Source of the DNA: Mucidula mucida
Taxonomy: Eukaryota; Basidiomycota; Agaricomycetes; Agaricales; Physalacriaceae
NCBI GenBank assembly: GCA_015501055.1
Contig: JADNYV010000032.1
Location: 1 to 64,000, forward strand
DNA length: 64,000 nt
Direction of reading: 5' to 3'
The position numbers and the translations under genes are program-made. The notes beneath the pieces were generated by a model. It did no database searches, had not been told where the DNA came from, and worked only from the letters and a program-made list of their open reading frames with translations. Shown here piece by piece: positions 1 to 9,587 of the stretch. Positions within the stretch are counted from its first letter, which is position 1, and every line of letters starts with the position of its first letter.

Positions 1-212
1 CCAAAGCCCTTACCCAGGCGCTCAGACAAGCTTTGTTCTGGCTAACCACTTTGTGCCTCATCATCTGCCCTATGCCACTCAATATCCTCATGTCCATTCT
101 ACACATCATTGTAGATGTTGATATACTGGAATTAGGCACCTTGCAATTTGGACAATTTGGCATCAGTCGCCCAAGAGACTACTGTACCATTTCAATTCCT
201 TCTGCAGCCATG

Positions 213-743
213 TGTTATGAACTGCCATATTTTCACATTTTTCATCTTATCACCATATTTTATCGAGGCTTGTCTTATCCACCAACGGACTATTTCATCA
301 GTTGTTTCTGTCTCTAATCATACTCCTTTTCATTACCAAAGCCTTACTCATGTTGGATGCATGCCAAACACACAGATGACATCATACATGCCAACACCTC
401 ATGGACTTCCTATTGTACATACACTGTCAACACTTGTAGCACACATGGTTGTTTCAGTATTATTACTTACATGCAGTTACCACCTGTATTTAATGGTTTC
501 ATGGACTAGTAGCATACAACACTGGGTCAAGGGTGTGGAGCATCCCTAGCGGAAACATGTATGGACAAGGAGTTCCAAACACAGACTTACTAGTATTTAA
601 GCAGTAGCGTAGCATCATTGTACTTTAGTTCTGATCTTGTTTACACACCTGGCCTAGCCTAGTTTCATCAACGCAAACCCTTCCTCCTCAAAGTCTCTCT
701 GTGGTACCTGGTTTAATCTTGTGGCTACAGTCAGTTGCTAACA
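213..743 (+). mobile_element. Solo LTR of the gypsy family found at 53-60 kb
   Basis: The 531-base unit starts TGTTATGA and ends GCTAACA. It aligns end to end with the 530-base LTRs of the full element, but in the opposite orientation and clearly more diverged. It keeps a TATA-like TATTTAAG and a copy of the 11-base self-primer sequence with one change (AGTTCTGATCT). Flanks are CCATG (208-212) and TCATG (744-748), a 5-base target duplication with one mutation. No internal element remains, so this is a solo LTR left by LTR-LTR recombination. It sits inside the F-box relic. Confidence 0.85.
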
Positions 744-844
744 TCATGGGTCACAGGACCCCATTCTAGCCCAGAATATCACCTTAGGTTACAGGTTGCA
801 AAGCCTCTTGCAGAATTGACCTACTGTTTGAGCAGCTTAAATTA

Positions 845-1340
845 TCATACTGTACACTTTCAACCATAAGTTTGCCGGTTGTGATGTGTTATGCTTCAAA
901 CTTATATAAACCAAGTTCAATCTCAGGCACACAGTGCTGACTTATCATATTTGGACCTCCTGCAAGGCCCGCGTGACGCGTTATTCAAATATTTGGTCAA
1001 AAGTGTACAGTATACTATATACTTTTGACCAGATATTCAAATAACCTGTTACACAAGCCTTTGAACCAAACTTATAGCCTTTCATAATACATCACAAACA
1101 TTGAAAATATACAGTATAGTCATTTTTTCAGCGCCTGCAGCGCTGAATAGCCCAATATCACAGGGGTTTTGGCCATCCACTGAATTCAAAAATTCAGCGG
1201 AGCGGTCACAGGTCACAAGGCCTGCAGAACAGATTGAAATAGTACAGTATCACATGGACTTTCCCCTCATAGACTTTGACAGCTCATTCATGGGGAAAAC
1301 TTAGCGAAACCCTCTGAAAACAGAGTTTCTCTGTGCCAAC
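845..1340. other. Palindrome-rich insertion inside the F-box relic
   Basis: Homology to the F-box-like gene stops near 850 and resumes near 1345. The DNA between holds an imperfect 33-base inverted repeat at 980-1045 (arms beginning GTTATTCAAATAT), a shorter one around 1129-1149 (TTCAGCGC...GCGCTGAA) and another near 1180-1200 (CTGAATTC...ATTCAGCGG). No reading frame of note. It resembles a non-autonomous, foldback-type element, but I could not define terminal repeats or a target duplication. Confidence 0.45.
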
Positions 1341-2210
1341 TCGTTCCAGATGCACATTGCAAGCAAAAGTTACTACCGCTTTGTGAACCTTCTTTTCAGC
1401 AAAAGGTACTCTCTGTTATACAACATTTGTGTCCTCCAGATTAACAGGATGAGTGGTAGCCAAAACCTTATACGGAGATTGAATAAATTATTGGCTCAGA
1501 TGAGCCAGTATCTTGATGAATTAATCATACATTCATTGAAAGGGTGTACATTCTGTTAACCTCTCCTTTAATACTGTTAACAATTTATTCAGACCTCTCA
1601 GCTCACACTCCATCTGTTTCGGATGTCAATGTCATTCAACTTAAACATATTTCAACATTCAGATTCAGTATGATGATCTTGAAATGGGTCATTTAATGGA
1701 CCACTGACTTGGGTGCTCAGCTCAGCCTTACTTGAGCTGTATATAACAACACTTGCAACAATCTTGAATGCCTCCAGACTCAGACACCTCAAGTTGAACT
1801 TGGTTATACAAACTATGACCACTGAGTGGATGCCTTCAGTACCGCAGCATGTTTGGCGGGCTTTGGATGCCGCACTCACAACAGACACACTGCAGGAGAT
1901 ATTAGAAAGTGTGGTGTTGAACGTCTTTGTGATGCCGAAGGTTTACTGCGCGGATCAGAGTGTCGCGGAGCAGTTTTTGATGGATGTCGAGAGTTGGGTT
2001 ATCGGTGAATGTCTGCCCGCGGCGCGCATGGCGTACTTCGGAGCAGATCAAAGAGGAACCATTTCTTGTACAGAAGTTGCAGATGAACATCTGTAAAAGA
2101 GCTGACGGGGTGTTCATATATGAATCACTTGTTGAAGTTACCAGCAGAATGAAAGACGCGTTCGACTTGTGTGAAGCATTGACGAAAGCAATATTTGATA
2201 AGGAACAGTT

Positions 2211-2291
2211 TTACCGGGCAGCACTTGACTTCGTTTCCGGGGCAATGGAGACCCGGTCGGACACACATCCTTTGGCGACTCCTACTCATGA
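2211..2291 (-). pseudogene. Fragment of the SSP (small secreted cysteine-rich protein) gene
   Basis: The plus-strand text GGGCAGCACTTGACTTCGTT and the following 60 bases align with the exon 2 region of the intact SSP gene at 4948-5034. The glycine/proline codons around the conserved GPNGPGNA segment are altered and no start or splice sites survive. It lies just outside the left arm of the inverted duplication, so it is a separate and older copy. Confidence 0.6.
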
Positions 2292-2430
2292 TCATTGAAA
2301 GTCTTGGTCTAGCTAAAAGCGAGGTGGGTATAACAACATCATCCGTCTACGGCCTCTCGAGAGGAGATTGAAATCACAAAGTGGGCAAGTGCCCCGACGA
2401 AAGCGACAAGTTCTTGGTGCAAGCGTTAGG

Positions 2431-2476
2431 AGCAGCAACTTGTTTCGTGCCAGTGACTTCGGGCGCCACCTGCTGC
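2431..2476 (-). pseudogene. tRNA-iMet fragment
   Basis: The stretch beginning AGCAGCAACTTGTTTCG matches the 3' half of the intact initiator tRNA genes at 9285-9356 and 9588-9659 (reverse complement). The anticodon arm is deleted. Like the intact copies it lies near SSP-derived sequence. Confidence 0.5.
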
Positions 2477-2593
2477 TTATAGGACAGTGATGGATTGTTG
2501 AATTTACTCAAAACGCACAATCCAACATAGAACGAGTGAAGAGTGTCGTGAGTTTCTGAAAACTGCTACATTCCACATTAGAAAACTAACCAG

Positions 2594-4310
2594 AGTCTTA
2601 CAATCAATCAAGTGTTTTCCGTACCACTACAAGCGCGACGTCCAAGGTGGAAGACTTCGTTGTATCTATACACCTGTTTTGGAAAGGGCAAAGGAACCCC
2701 GTACTCGACGCAGGCGATTGACAAAGGCCGATAAACTTTGCATGATCTTGAATTTCCCACCGGGACATATGCCATCGCAAGAGGAGATTGAGGAGGCGGG
2801 AGGACATATGGAATGGCGCGCGTTACTTCTGGAGCGATCTCATCTCGAACCGCACCCAATCGACTGGGTCATGCCTGCTCGTCGGTTTTGGCCAATTCAC
2901 ACTGCAGAACGAAAGCGCGTCCTGAGCGTATTCCCCATCCCGCAGACCCTTCCACCGTCGGAATATATGCTTCAAGATGCGCCGAAACCAGTAGTATGTT
3001 GGAATATTGAAGTGTCGTCCAAGCCGCCTGTGCAAAGCCGCGCAAAAGACAAGGAACAGATAGCGGAGAAGAGAGATGCAGCACAAGGAAAGGTGGTGAC
3101 TCGAGAAGAAGTTGAATCCAACGGGAAGGTGGTGACCGGCGGAAGGGCAGCACCCATGGAAGAGGTTGCAGCTCAAGACGCAGAAATCAGTGTCGCCTCG
3201 ACTTGTGAACCATTGTCCGCCGGTTCCACTGTCTCTAGCCAGCCGGCGTCTCCGTCCAAGGACGAGGACGTTGTAATGGCCGAAGCCCCAGCATGTTCAT
3301 CCTCAGCAGCAACAGAGCGTCAGCCTAGCGACGTCGATGTACTAATGGCCGATCCCCCTACTGAGGGGCAGCCAAGTCCCATTCTGCGAGAACACAATGC
3401 ACAGGCCACTCTGCCGCTAGTGTCCGACAGCGCCCCAGCAAAGAAGCGCAAACGCGACGATGAAAATTCCGAAGACGACCTCCCACCAGCAAAACGGACC
3501 ATAGACTCTAAGCCATCCGCAAATGGCACATCATCCAAAAAGGCATCGTCTCTTTCGCAAGTAACACCCAAGGGCACCAACCAGATCCCTTCTCCGCTTG
3601 GACGGCCACTATATTTGGGCAAAAATTCCCCGTTTCCATCTCCTGATGACTTGGTAGTACCAAGACCCGTAACAGAAGAAGATCTCATCGGTTTCCTGTG
3701 CAAACTGGACCAGGTTATCCCTGCGCAGAAAATCCGTTCCTGTTTAGTGCGGATAGAGGCGGACCCGCTGTTCTGCAGGATCAGGAGCTTGCTGAACATT
3801 CGCGGCAGTAGGGCACACCGCAGAAATCCTAGCCGTCGGGAAAGGGATGTGCACAAATGGAAGCAGAGGGTTATGGCCGACTGGCACTTGGTGCCGTCGC
3901 CGCTCAGGTCATCGGTAACTCTCACTTGCGATGAGGCTACCAACAAGTATGAATTCCAGCGCAGTTGCGCGTTCAACCACAAGTGGACCGTGGACAAATT
4001 TCTTGAAGAGTCAAAGAAGCAAAGCGGAGAACCGGGAGGGACGGTGGTGGTTGCAGAGCCCGAGGAGAACGAACATTTGGGAGTGCTGCTGCCCGACGGT
4101 ATGCCGCGTGAGCCGAAGGCTATCCAGGGATGGAGGCTGAAGGGCCCAAACGCGGTCTTCACTAAAATCCTACCGGGTGGACGTCTCATGGGGAGGGAGG
4201 CCTCAGCATTCTGGACAGGACCGGCTGTTTCAGCAATGTGTCTCTCTGACCGGGCGGCCGGGTGGACTGGGCAGCCGCTTCTGAAGCTCCTTGATCAAAG
4301 GTTTCTGTGA
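2594..4310 (+). pseudogene. UF1 family gene, 5'-truncated copy (left arm)
   Basis: A long open frame equals the last exon of the UF1 family, an uncharacterised protein family with three copies here. The upstream exons are missing because the duplication edge falls in the preceding intron. The acceptor AACCAG ends at 2593. A one-base insertion near 2622 relative to the right copy shifts the first codons; after that the frame is open to the stop at 4308-4310. The protein has a basic N-terminal stretch (RTRRRRLTK), a long low-complexity acidic/serine-rich middle with a likely nuclear signal (AKKRKRDDE), and a conserved C-terminal part ending near GWTGQP. Compared with the right copy it lacks short in-frame pieces (IRPIG, SVPG, REYLGV) but avoids the right copy's frameshifts. 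No catalytic motif is recognised. Expression would need a new promoter. Confidence 0.7.
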
Positions 4311-4881
4311 TTATTTACAATGTTGTGTATGCAGCCATACGTTCTAGGAAATATGATTTGTTAGTTTCAACGATAATGATACTGAGAAAATAGACTGACC
4401 GTGACGCGTCGTAGAGCTCAAAGATCGATACTATTCTGTGGTCATGCAAGGAAGAAGGAAAAGGGAGTCGGCAATCACCAAACGCGCTCGTTACGCCCCG
4501 TGATGCGTGACTTGCATGACTATCATGGCGACAGAGCTATGGCGTTCATACGCAGTGATGCGTCAATTCAGCAGGGATACTACGCTGAAGGCGTACATGT
4601 TGGTAACGGAATACTCGCCGTGTCTGGAAGATAAACGTGAAACAGACTTCAAGTGAAATAACGTATACAGTAGGAGTCCTAAACTTTTTGCGAGGCTGAT
4701 GCTTGTAGCTATTACTGCGACGGTCGCCGGGAATGAATAGTAAGTAGAAAAGGGTTGTTTCCCTCAGAACAATCTGTCCGCATACGACGTGTAGATTGTT
4801 GAATTTACTTTAATTGCACAATCCATAACCGTACAAGCATGCTACAGACATTTCGTCTCCTTGTCATCTAGAGCCTAGCAT
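4311..4881. other. Intergenic sequence of the left arm
   Basis: No convincing gene. A 77-codon frame at 4401-4634 exists in both arms, but with amino-acid changes and no splice context, so I do not call it. An imperfect stem (TAGATTGTTGAA...GCACAATCC, about 4791-4825) lies in the 3' flank of the SSP gene and recurs near 2490-2525. Confidence 0.5.
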
Positions 4882-5179
4882 CTACTGGCAGACAATCTGT
4901 AACATTTCGTCAGCCTCAGCGTAAAAGGTCGATAGCTGAAAGCTGACCTGGCAGCACTTGACTGCATTTCCGGGACCGTTGGGGCCGCAGGAGACCCAGT
5001 CGGACGCGCATCCTTGGGAGATGGGGACGAAGACCTGTAGTTCGCGGTGAGCCTCGCAGTTGATCCATAATGAAGCGGAGTGGACATACACATCCATCGG
5101 CGGCCTCACGGTTCTCGAGGGGAGTGGCAGCCGCAAGAGTGACAAGAGCCGCGACGAGAGAAAAGAGCTTGAAATGCAT
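4882..5179 (-). CDS. SSP: 63-residue secreted cysteine-rich protein (left copy)
   Basis: Three exons, mirror image of the right-arm copy: 5179-5090, 5034-4948 and 4896-4882, with introns of 55 and 51 bases. The 63-residue product begins MHFKLFSLVAALVTLAAATP, a clear signal peptide, then a short pro-like segment (LENREA). The mature part has six cysteines in the order C...C...C...CC...C, with a conserved GPNGPGNA segment. Such proteins are secreted and often act at the cell surface, against competitors or in host contact; no specific role can be read here. It is not a hydrophobin, which has eight cysteines in another pattern. A TATA box lies upstream at 5272-5279. Confidence 0.7.
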
Positions 5180-5271
5180 GACTGATTGGTTGATTGGTTT
5201 GGTCGTAGAGAAGACTTTAAAATCCTCGAGTTGTAGCTGTTGGATAATGAATGAGTCTCAAAGTATGCAGC

Positions 5272-5279
5272 CTTTTATA
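5272..5279 (-). promoter_or_regulatory. TATA box of the left SSP gene
   Basis: TATAAAAG on the minus strand lies about 93 bases upstream of the SSP start codon, with an A/C-rich leader between. It is identical in the right arm (32119-32126). Confidence 0.6.
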
Positions 5280-5823
5280 CACGACTCTATTTTTGCTCAA
5301 ACGCGTTAGCTGGAGCATCTTTCCGAGCGCGACCGCGTCCGGTGTAGCACCTGTGCCGACCCTCAAGGCGAAAGCTTTCCTGGAAGTACCAATGAGTAGA
5401 GGACATTGGGGACATATGATCACCGCCGGCACCCGTGTCTACTTCAGCGCCCCAAAATTAGCGCAGAAACAAGTAGTTCTCCCCCGAATGGGCGCTGAAA
5501 CATGGCAGACCCTTATTCGTGAATAGACTTTGACGCCGTAGAACAGAGTCGTGGAGCTTCATCACTGGCAGTTTTAGAATAGAGTGCGGATTCGCGCTGG
5601 CGATCTCATGGCTGGGTAGATCCTGTTCATTTATCGAGCAAGATGACGTTGCTTTTTGGCTAGCTATAATATAACAGTCTTCTTCAGTGCTTCTTCCAGG
5701 CGAGAGCTGTTCATAACGAATGTCAGCAATTCCTTTGGTTAGAGTAGCGAAGCACTTGCAGCGTTCGTGGATTCATAAGGAGTTGGGAGCACCATACGCA
5801 CTGATTCAGCGAACGTCACAGTC

Positions 5824-6282
5824 TCACCTCCGTTGCTTACGGGAAGCGGATCTGTCGGCCTGCGTCGGAATGCGGTCTATATGTAAAGTCATCTCGAGAG
5901 AGCCATCATGCAAGACGCTGACATGACAGTGAGGCCCTTCACTTCCTCGCGACACGATTACCTCATCCATTGAGAACATGTAGTATTTCTGTGCACATAA
6001 GAAGTAGTACCAGGCGAAGTTCGAACAAGGATTGAGCTCGTATCTCAACTCAATCCCATTGATGCTCGGAGTCCTCGTATCCAACACTATCAGCGAAGGC
6101 TAAGACACTCAGTTCCTGTTTATAGCTGTATACATCACACACTCACTAGGATAGAAGTCATAGTCACGGCTGTCATCAGATTCTTCGTCACTGCTGTTGA
6201 TATAATCTTTGTCCAGCTTGCCCCGCATCAGCTTGCACACAAGGCAATAACTCTTGCCCTCTCCGAAAGACTGAAGAGCCAT
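5824..6282 (-). CDS. Hypothetical protein overlapping the EXD1-like gene (left copy)
   Basis: Two-exon model: 6282-6147 and 6086-5824, intron of 60 bases (GTGAGT...GATAG). The product begins MALQSFGEGKSYCLVC and has an acidic stretch (SSDEESDDSRDYD), an aromatic region (FAWYYFLCAQKYYMFS) and a basic tail (SRKQRR). The first exon overlaps the end of the exonuclease-like frame by about 55 bases in another frame. The two may therefore be one gene with a frameshift rather than two genes. The right arm carries the same arrangement at 31116-31574. Function not recognised. Confidence 0.4.
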
Positions 6283-6971
6283 TTTGCGTCGGCAGCTCTC
6301 GCAAGTTTTTTCGATGCGCTTCCCTCCACGTAGTCCAGGATGTCTAATGGTAAGAAACCATTGGTGTCGTAAGACTCGTGGTCGAGCCCAACGCGTGGCT
6401 GGTACGCTTTAAATCGCGTGATGTATCGCTGGCTCTGTTCTCGAAGGGATGTTGGAATGAGAGAGCAACCGAGGAATTCCCATAGACGGGTACATTTTCC
6501 TAGTCCGGCCAACATCATGATCTTCGGATGAAAACGGGCATACGCAGTGCTGGCTTCGTCTAGATATTTTTCAATTGACATAATTCGCTCCCTTTCTGAT
6601 TCAGGCCTGGCCTGCGCGTCCGCTAGCTGCAAGTCGAGGACGTTCTGCAGCGCCACCGCGTGGCCATGACAGAGAGCGGAGTAGTCTAATCGCCCATGGA
6701 ACATGATCTTGGTATAAACGGGTGACACAAGCAGAGCGAATACTGGTGCCAGCGCGCTGTTCGGAAGATTGACGACGTCGAAGAGAAATGCGGTACGAGA
6801 CGCTCCATCCGATACGGGAACAATAGCAAGGATGCTGAGAAGAGATAAGCGACCGGTCAGGCGTCCGAGTTCCACGCCCTCGCAGCTTACAGCAAGAGTC
6901 GACGCTGATTGGAGGGCAGATACGGCCGTGTCAGCGAGCGGTGGTGTGTTGCAGAGTATGTATGATACCAT
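6228..6971 (-). CDS. EXD1-like 3'-5' exonuclease-fold protein (left copy)
   Basis: Single open frame of 247 codons from the ATG at 6971, identical to the right-arm copy. The order of motifs fits the fungal 3'-5' exonuclease (DEDD, EXD1-like) family: CEGVELGR and GRLSLL near the start, FLFDV, then KIMFHGRLDYSALCHGHAV and NVLDLQLADA. In active members the first motif reads D-x-E and the second has two Asp. Here the first reads S-C-E and the second F-H-G-R-L-D, so two of the expected acidic residues are missing. It may bind nucleic acid without cutting it. The C-terminal region ends soon after LDYVEG, shorter than I would expect. Confidence 0.6.
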   Translation of the reverse strand: MVSYILCNTPPLADTAVSALQSASTLAVSCEGVELGRLTGRLSLLSILAIVPVSDGASRTAFLFDVVNLPNSALAPVFALLVSPVYTKIMFHGRLDYSALCHGHAVALQNVLDLQLADAQARPESERERIMSIEKYLDEASTAYARFHPKIMMLAGLGKCTRLWEFLGCSLIPTSLREQSQRYITRFKAYQPRVGLDHESYDTNGFLPLDILDYVEGSASKKLARAADAKWLFSLSERARVIALCAS

Positions 6972-7107
6972 AGTTGCGTGGCTACACAAGAATGGTGGTC
7001 AAAAGGAAGGCAAGAGATCGGAAGGATAAGAGATTCGACATTAAGCTCGTCTCTTCGCGCCGTTCAAGATGCGCAAGTATGTACGTCCGGACACTATTAG
7101 CAGAGAA

Positions 7108-8003
7108 CCTATGATCCAGATGGCAGAGCATGAGAAAAGATGGTGAAACCGGGAAAAGTATCGAGCCGATACTCACGGGACGGAGTCACTCGAATCAATT
7201 GAACATGAAGAAGCGTAGTAGCCACTCTCTTCATATCTACTGGTGTGCGCGGAGAGTTATAGCAGAGCGTTTCTTCATGTCGCGGACCAATCTCAGAATG
7301 ATCTGTTGAAGCTTGACCGTGGCGTTGAGCCTTCCAGGCACAACATCCAACAAATAGGGAAGCCGTGGCCACGCTCCATGTCACAGCCACAATGTGGCGT
7401 CGGGCGACATTACGCCAGTCGGAAGCTAGCGGGACAAAATGCCATTGCCATTGAATCCTTGACAGTAGTGCATCTGCCGAGACACTCGTCGATTCTTTCC
7501 CCCGCTAGCACCTCCTGAAGATAATGAGTACGAAGACCAATGACACTCGTGTCGACCTCGGCGCCCTGCAGTTAACGCATGAGAAATAGCTCTTCTCATG
7601 AAACGAGGCCGATCTGCATTCGTAGAAAACTAGACTCCGCGGAAAGCCGTATTACTATCAGTTTCAGAATTACAAACACTGTGAAAAATTCGGGCTGGCG
7701 AGAAGATCCTCTGGCCTGTTTCATCGGGCAACTTCTCCATTGCCAACTTGACTGTTGTGATATTTCTTGGTTCATCTTGCACTTTGAGTCGTGCATAACG
7801 AATGAGAGGAGCCCTTTAAGCCAGAGAATGTACGAAAACAATACCTGCAAGATAGCGTGCCACGCCCAGTCAATCAGAGAGCCTGGGAGACCGCAAGCTT
7901 CAGTCTGTTGCGAAAAACGGATTCATCGCCTAGATTTGAACACGGTAATTTTTGTAAGACCATTCCGAGAACCGTCGACTCACCATCAAGGTCCTTCATG
8001 CGT
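7108..8003 (-). pseudogene. Decayed multi-exon coding region (left copy)
   Basis: Mirror of 29395-30290. On the minus strand, pieces in different frames look protein-coding (for example KLAMEKLPDETGQRIF and GAEVDTSVIGLRTHYLQ) and are joined by plausible splice sites, but no continuous model without stops could be built. Two codon differences separate the arms in the longest shadow frame. The family is not recognised. It may belong to the 5' part of the exonuclease-like locus or be an independent dead gene. Confidence 0.35.
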
Positions 8004-8291
8004 CTGAGGAGGAAAAACTTGACTAGTTTCTGAAGCCTCGCGCGCCCATGAGTCTGAAAATGACAAGCAACCGATTTGGCGTACTAATAGAACGGGCAAG
8101 TGCGGGGAGAAGCTTAAGATGCCGTTAGAACTGCTTGAGTAGCCGACATAATTGGCAAGTCAAGGTAGAACTTGGAGCTCATGAGAAAGAAGTACTCACT
8201 CAGCCAGTGACAGCCTGCATAGGTTGCGGGACGTTATGTCAAGGAACACAAAACACCTCTGACGCGAAAAAACGTATTATACAACCGCATA

Positions 8292-8346
8292 TAGCAGCAA
8301 GTTGAAGCTTCGGGTTACTTATGGGCCCCCACGCGCTGCCACTGCT
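8292..8346 (-). pseudogene. tRNA-iMet pseudogene (left arm)
   Basis: The reverse complement resembles the intact initiator tRNA (CAGTGGCAGCGCG and GGCCCATAAGTAACCCGAAG are recognisable), but the T-arm is lost and the anticodon loop is enlarged. Compared with the right-arm version (29044-29106) eight bases around GCGCAGTG are also missing. Not expected to fold as tRNA. Confidence 0.65.
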
Positions 8347-8536
8347 TGAAGACGTTGATTAAAAAAGCAAGTCTATACAACTCTACGCTCACCGGGGAGA
8401 CAAAAGATCCAGAATCAATAAACAGAATGCAAAAAGGCCGGCTTGAGACGTCGAAAGGGATGTCTGTTTCTTCCGGCACAGTACTTTTGCGAACAGAAGA
8501 GAGACACGAGCGAACAGTGCTTGGCAAGACTGATGT

Positions 8537-8803
8537 TTAAATTTTCGCCAGTGAGGATGATAGTAAGAGGAAAACAGGAAGGTTCCCACGATCCCTTTGC
8601 CTCCAAGACATGGCGTCGATCGCGTTCAACACGTCTGGTAACGCGTTGTTCTTCTCCAATGTCGTCTCGTCCTGCCTGTATTCACGTAACAACGACAGAC
8701 GAACTTTTCTACGCGTGCCCATCATCACGAGCATCTTCCAATGGAGTCGGATCGGATAGTCCGATACCAAAGATGAACGCAGCTTGTTGACGGTCACGGT
8801 CAC
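8537..8803 (-). pseudogene. Possible hypothetical gene remnant (left copy)
   Basis: The minus frame beginning MTVTVNKLRSSLVSDYPIRL matches the right-arm frame at 28586-28975 for about 70 codons. It then shifts because one base is missing near 8597. A more diverged copy of the same DNA follows at 9660-10210, where NKL and IRLHW are still readable. Function unknown. Confidence 0.35.
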
Positions 8804-8869
8804 CTGAACGCGCTACTCAAGGTTTCTGGAAGACGTATATCATCGACTGGGCGGAAATAGGATGGTTTC

Positions 8870-8980
8870 TGAGGGGCCCAACGGTTCGGGAAACGCAATC
8901 AGTGCTGGCAGGTCCATCGAACGTTTACGCTCACGCTGACGCAATGGTATAGATTGTCTGCCAATAAATGCTTGATTTCA
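8870..8980 (+). pseudogene. SSP gene fragment (left arm)
   Basis: GGGCCCAACGGTTCGGGAAA and the bases after it align with the end of SSP exon 2, intron 2 and exon 3 (ATTGTCTGCCAATAA), on the opposite strand to the intact SSP gene of the same arm. Cysteine codons of exon 2 are lost and no signal peptide exon is nearby. The same fragment is present at 28422-28530 in the right arm. Confidence 0.6.
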
Positions 8981-9284
8981 AGACGGGATATGCATGCTTG
9001 TATCTTACATCATTTCATCCGCGCTGTAGTGATAGTAGCTGCATCGTTCTATTAAGCACCTATGAATTCAAGACTATGAAATCCGCGACTTGAGCTGACT
9101 TAACTTGCACACACTGACTGCCTCGAGGCCAACAAAAGTATCTAGATCAAAGTGTCAGCTTTGATCGAGTCTGCCTAAGGGAGACTAACAAATGCGGTGA
9201 TTATTGAAACTTCCGTAACAGAGCATTCAAATTGTGAAGTCTAACTTGCAAAAAGCAGGTGAACTACGCGAGTCAGCCCGTCTA

Positions 9285-9356
9285 TAGCAGCAACTTGTTT
9301 CGATCAAGTGACCTCGGGGTTATGGGCCCCGCGCGCTACCACTGCGCCATGCTGCT
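9285..9356 (-). tRNA. Initiator tRNA-Met (CAT), inside left arm
   Basis: A 72-base cloverleaf reads AGCAGCA as acceptor 5' side and TGCTGCT as 3' side. It has a D-arm GCGC...GCGC, anticodon stem CGGGG/CCCCG with loop CCCATAA (anticodon CAT, C at position 33), and T-arm ACTTG/CAAGT with loop ATCGAAA. The ATCGAAA loop (A54) and the GGGCCCATAACCC anticodon arm are hallmarks of the eukaryotic initiator tRNA. No intron. The right arm has the same tRNA at 28035-28106. Confidence 0.9.
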
Positions 9357-9587
9357 TGCTTTGTACACCGCATGTGGCGTACAGAGTCGTATGACGTAAC
9401 TCATTATCCTAAATTGTAGACGATTCTTCAGGAACTATTCTCGGACTAGATAACTCTCTGAGTACGGTGCGACTAGCTGCTACATAAGAAATGGAGCTTA
9501 TGACATCGATTTCATGCCTGGCTAGGTTGCGCAACGAGCCAAATACCTCCAATGCAAAAGATGAATACCAGGACAAATTCCCAATGA

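Larger units (their letters stand above)
1..2096 (+). pseudogene. F-box-like gene relic, interrupted by a solo LTR and a second insertion
   Basis: This is a broken relative of the intact F-box-like gene at 36051-37776 (minus) and of the partial one at 63241-64000. Bases 1-212 match the middle of those proteins: 'LGTLQF' also occurs in the 63 kb copy. Bases about 1350-1560 match a region around 'RLNKLLAQ' (RLNHLLAH in the intact gene). Bases 1713-2096 match the C-terminal third, with 'VWRALDAALT' against 'IWRDLDAALT'. The frame is broken by stops and shifts and by two insertions: an LTR at 213-743 and unrelated palindromic DNA at about 850-1340. The 5' end lies outside the window. A functional protein is very unlikely. 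F-box proteins normally link substrates to SCF ubiquitin ligases; the substrate is unknown here. Confidence 0.8.
2537..9481 (+). repeat. Left arm of ~7 kb inverted duplication
   Basis: This arm is the near-identical reverse complement of 27910-34901. For most of the arm, left plus right coordinates sum to 37398, showing almost no length change. The outer edge lies at TGAAGAGTGTCG (2537), where the right arm continues into UF1 exon sequence. The inner edge lies at GACTAGCTGCT (ending 9481). Central parts are identical or almost so (the exonuclease-like frame is unchanged over about 250 codons), while the outer 1.7 kb carries several indels. Confidence 0.95.

Noticed and set aside
3320..4189. 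Long minus-strand frame opposite the UF1 last exon (and its mirror at 33209-34096)
   Set aside because: It is the antisense of a frame that has a paralogue at 60.9 kb conserved only on the sense strand; shadow of the real gene.
4401..4634. 77-codon frame present in both arms
   Set aside because: Several amino-acid changes between otherwise near-identical arms, no splice signals, no family resemblance and unusual composition; it is more likely non-coding.
4882..5179. SSP as a hydrophobin
   Set aside because: Only six cysteines with a single CC pair; hydrophobins have eight with two CC pairs.
9285..9356. tRNA-iMet copies as a tRNA-derived SINE
   Set aside because: No A-rich or simple-repeat tail and no target duplications, and the tRNAs are fully intact; local duplication explains them better, although a genome search could reopen this.
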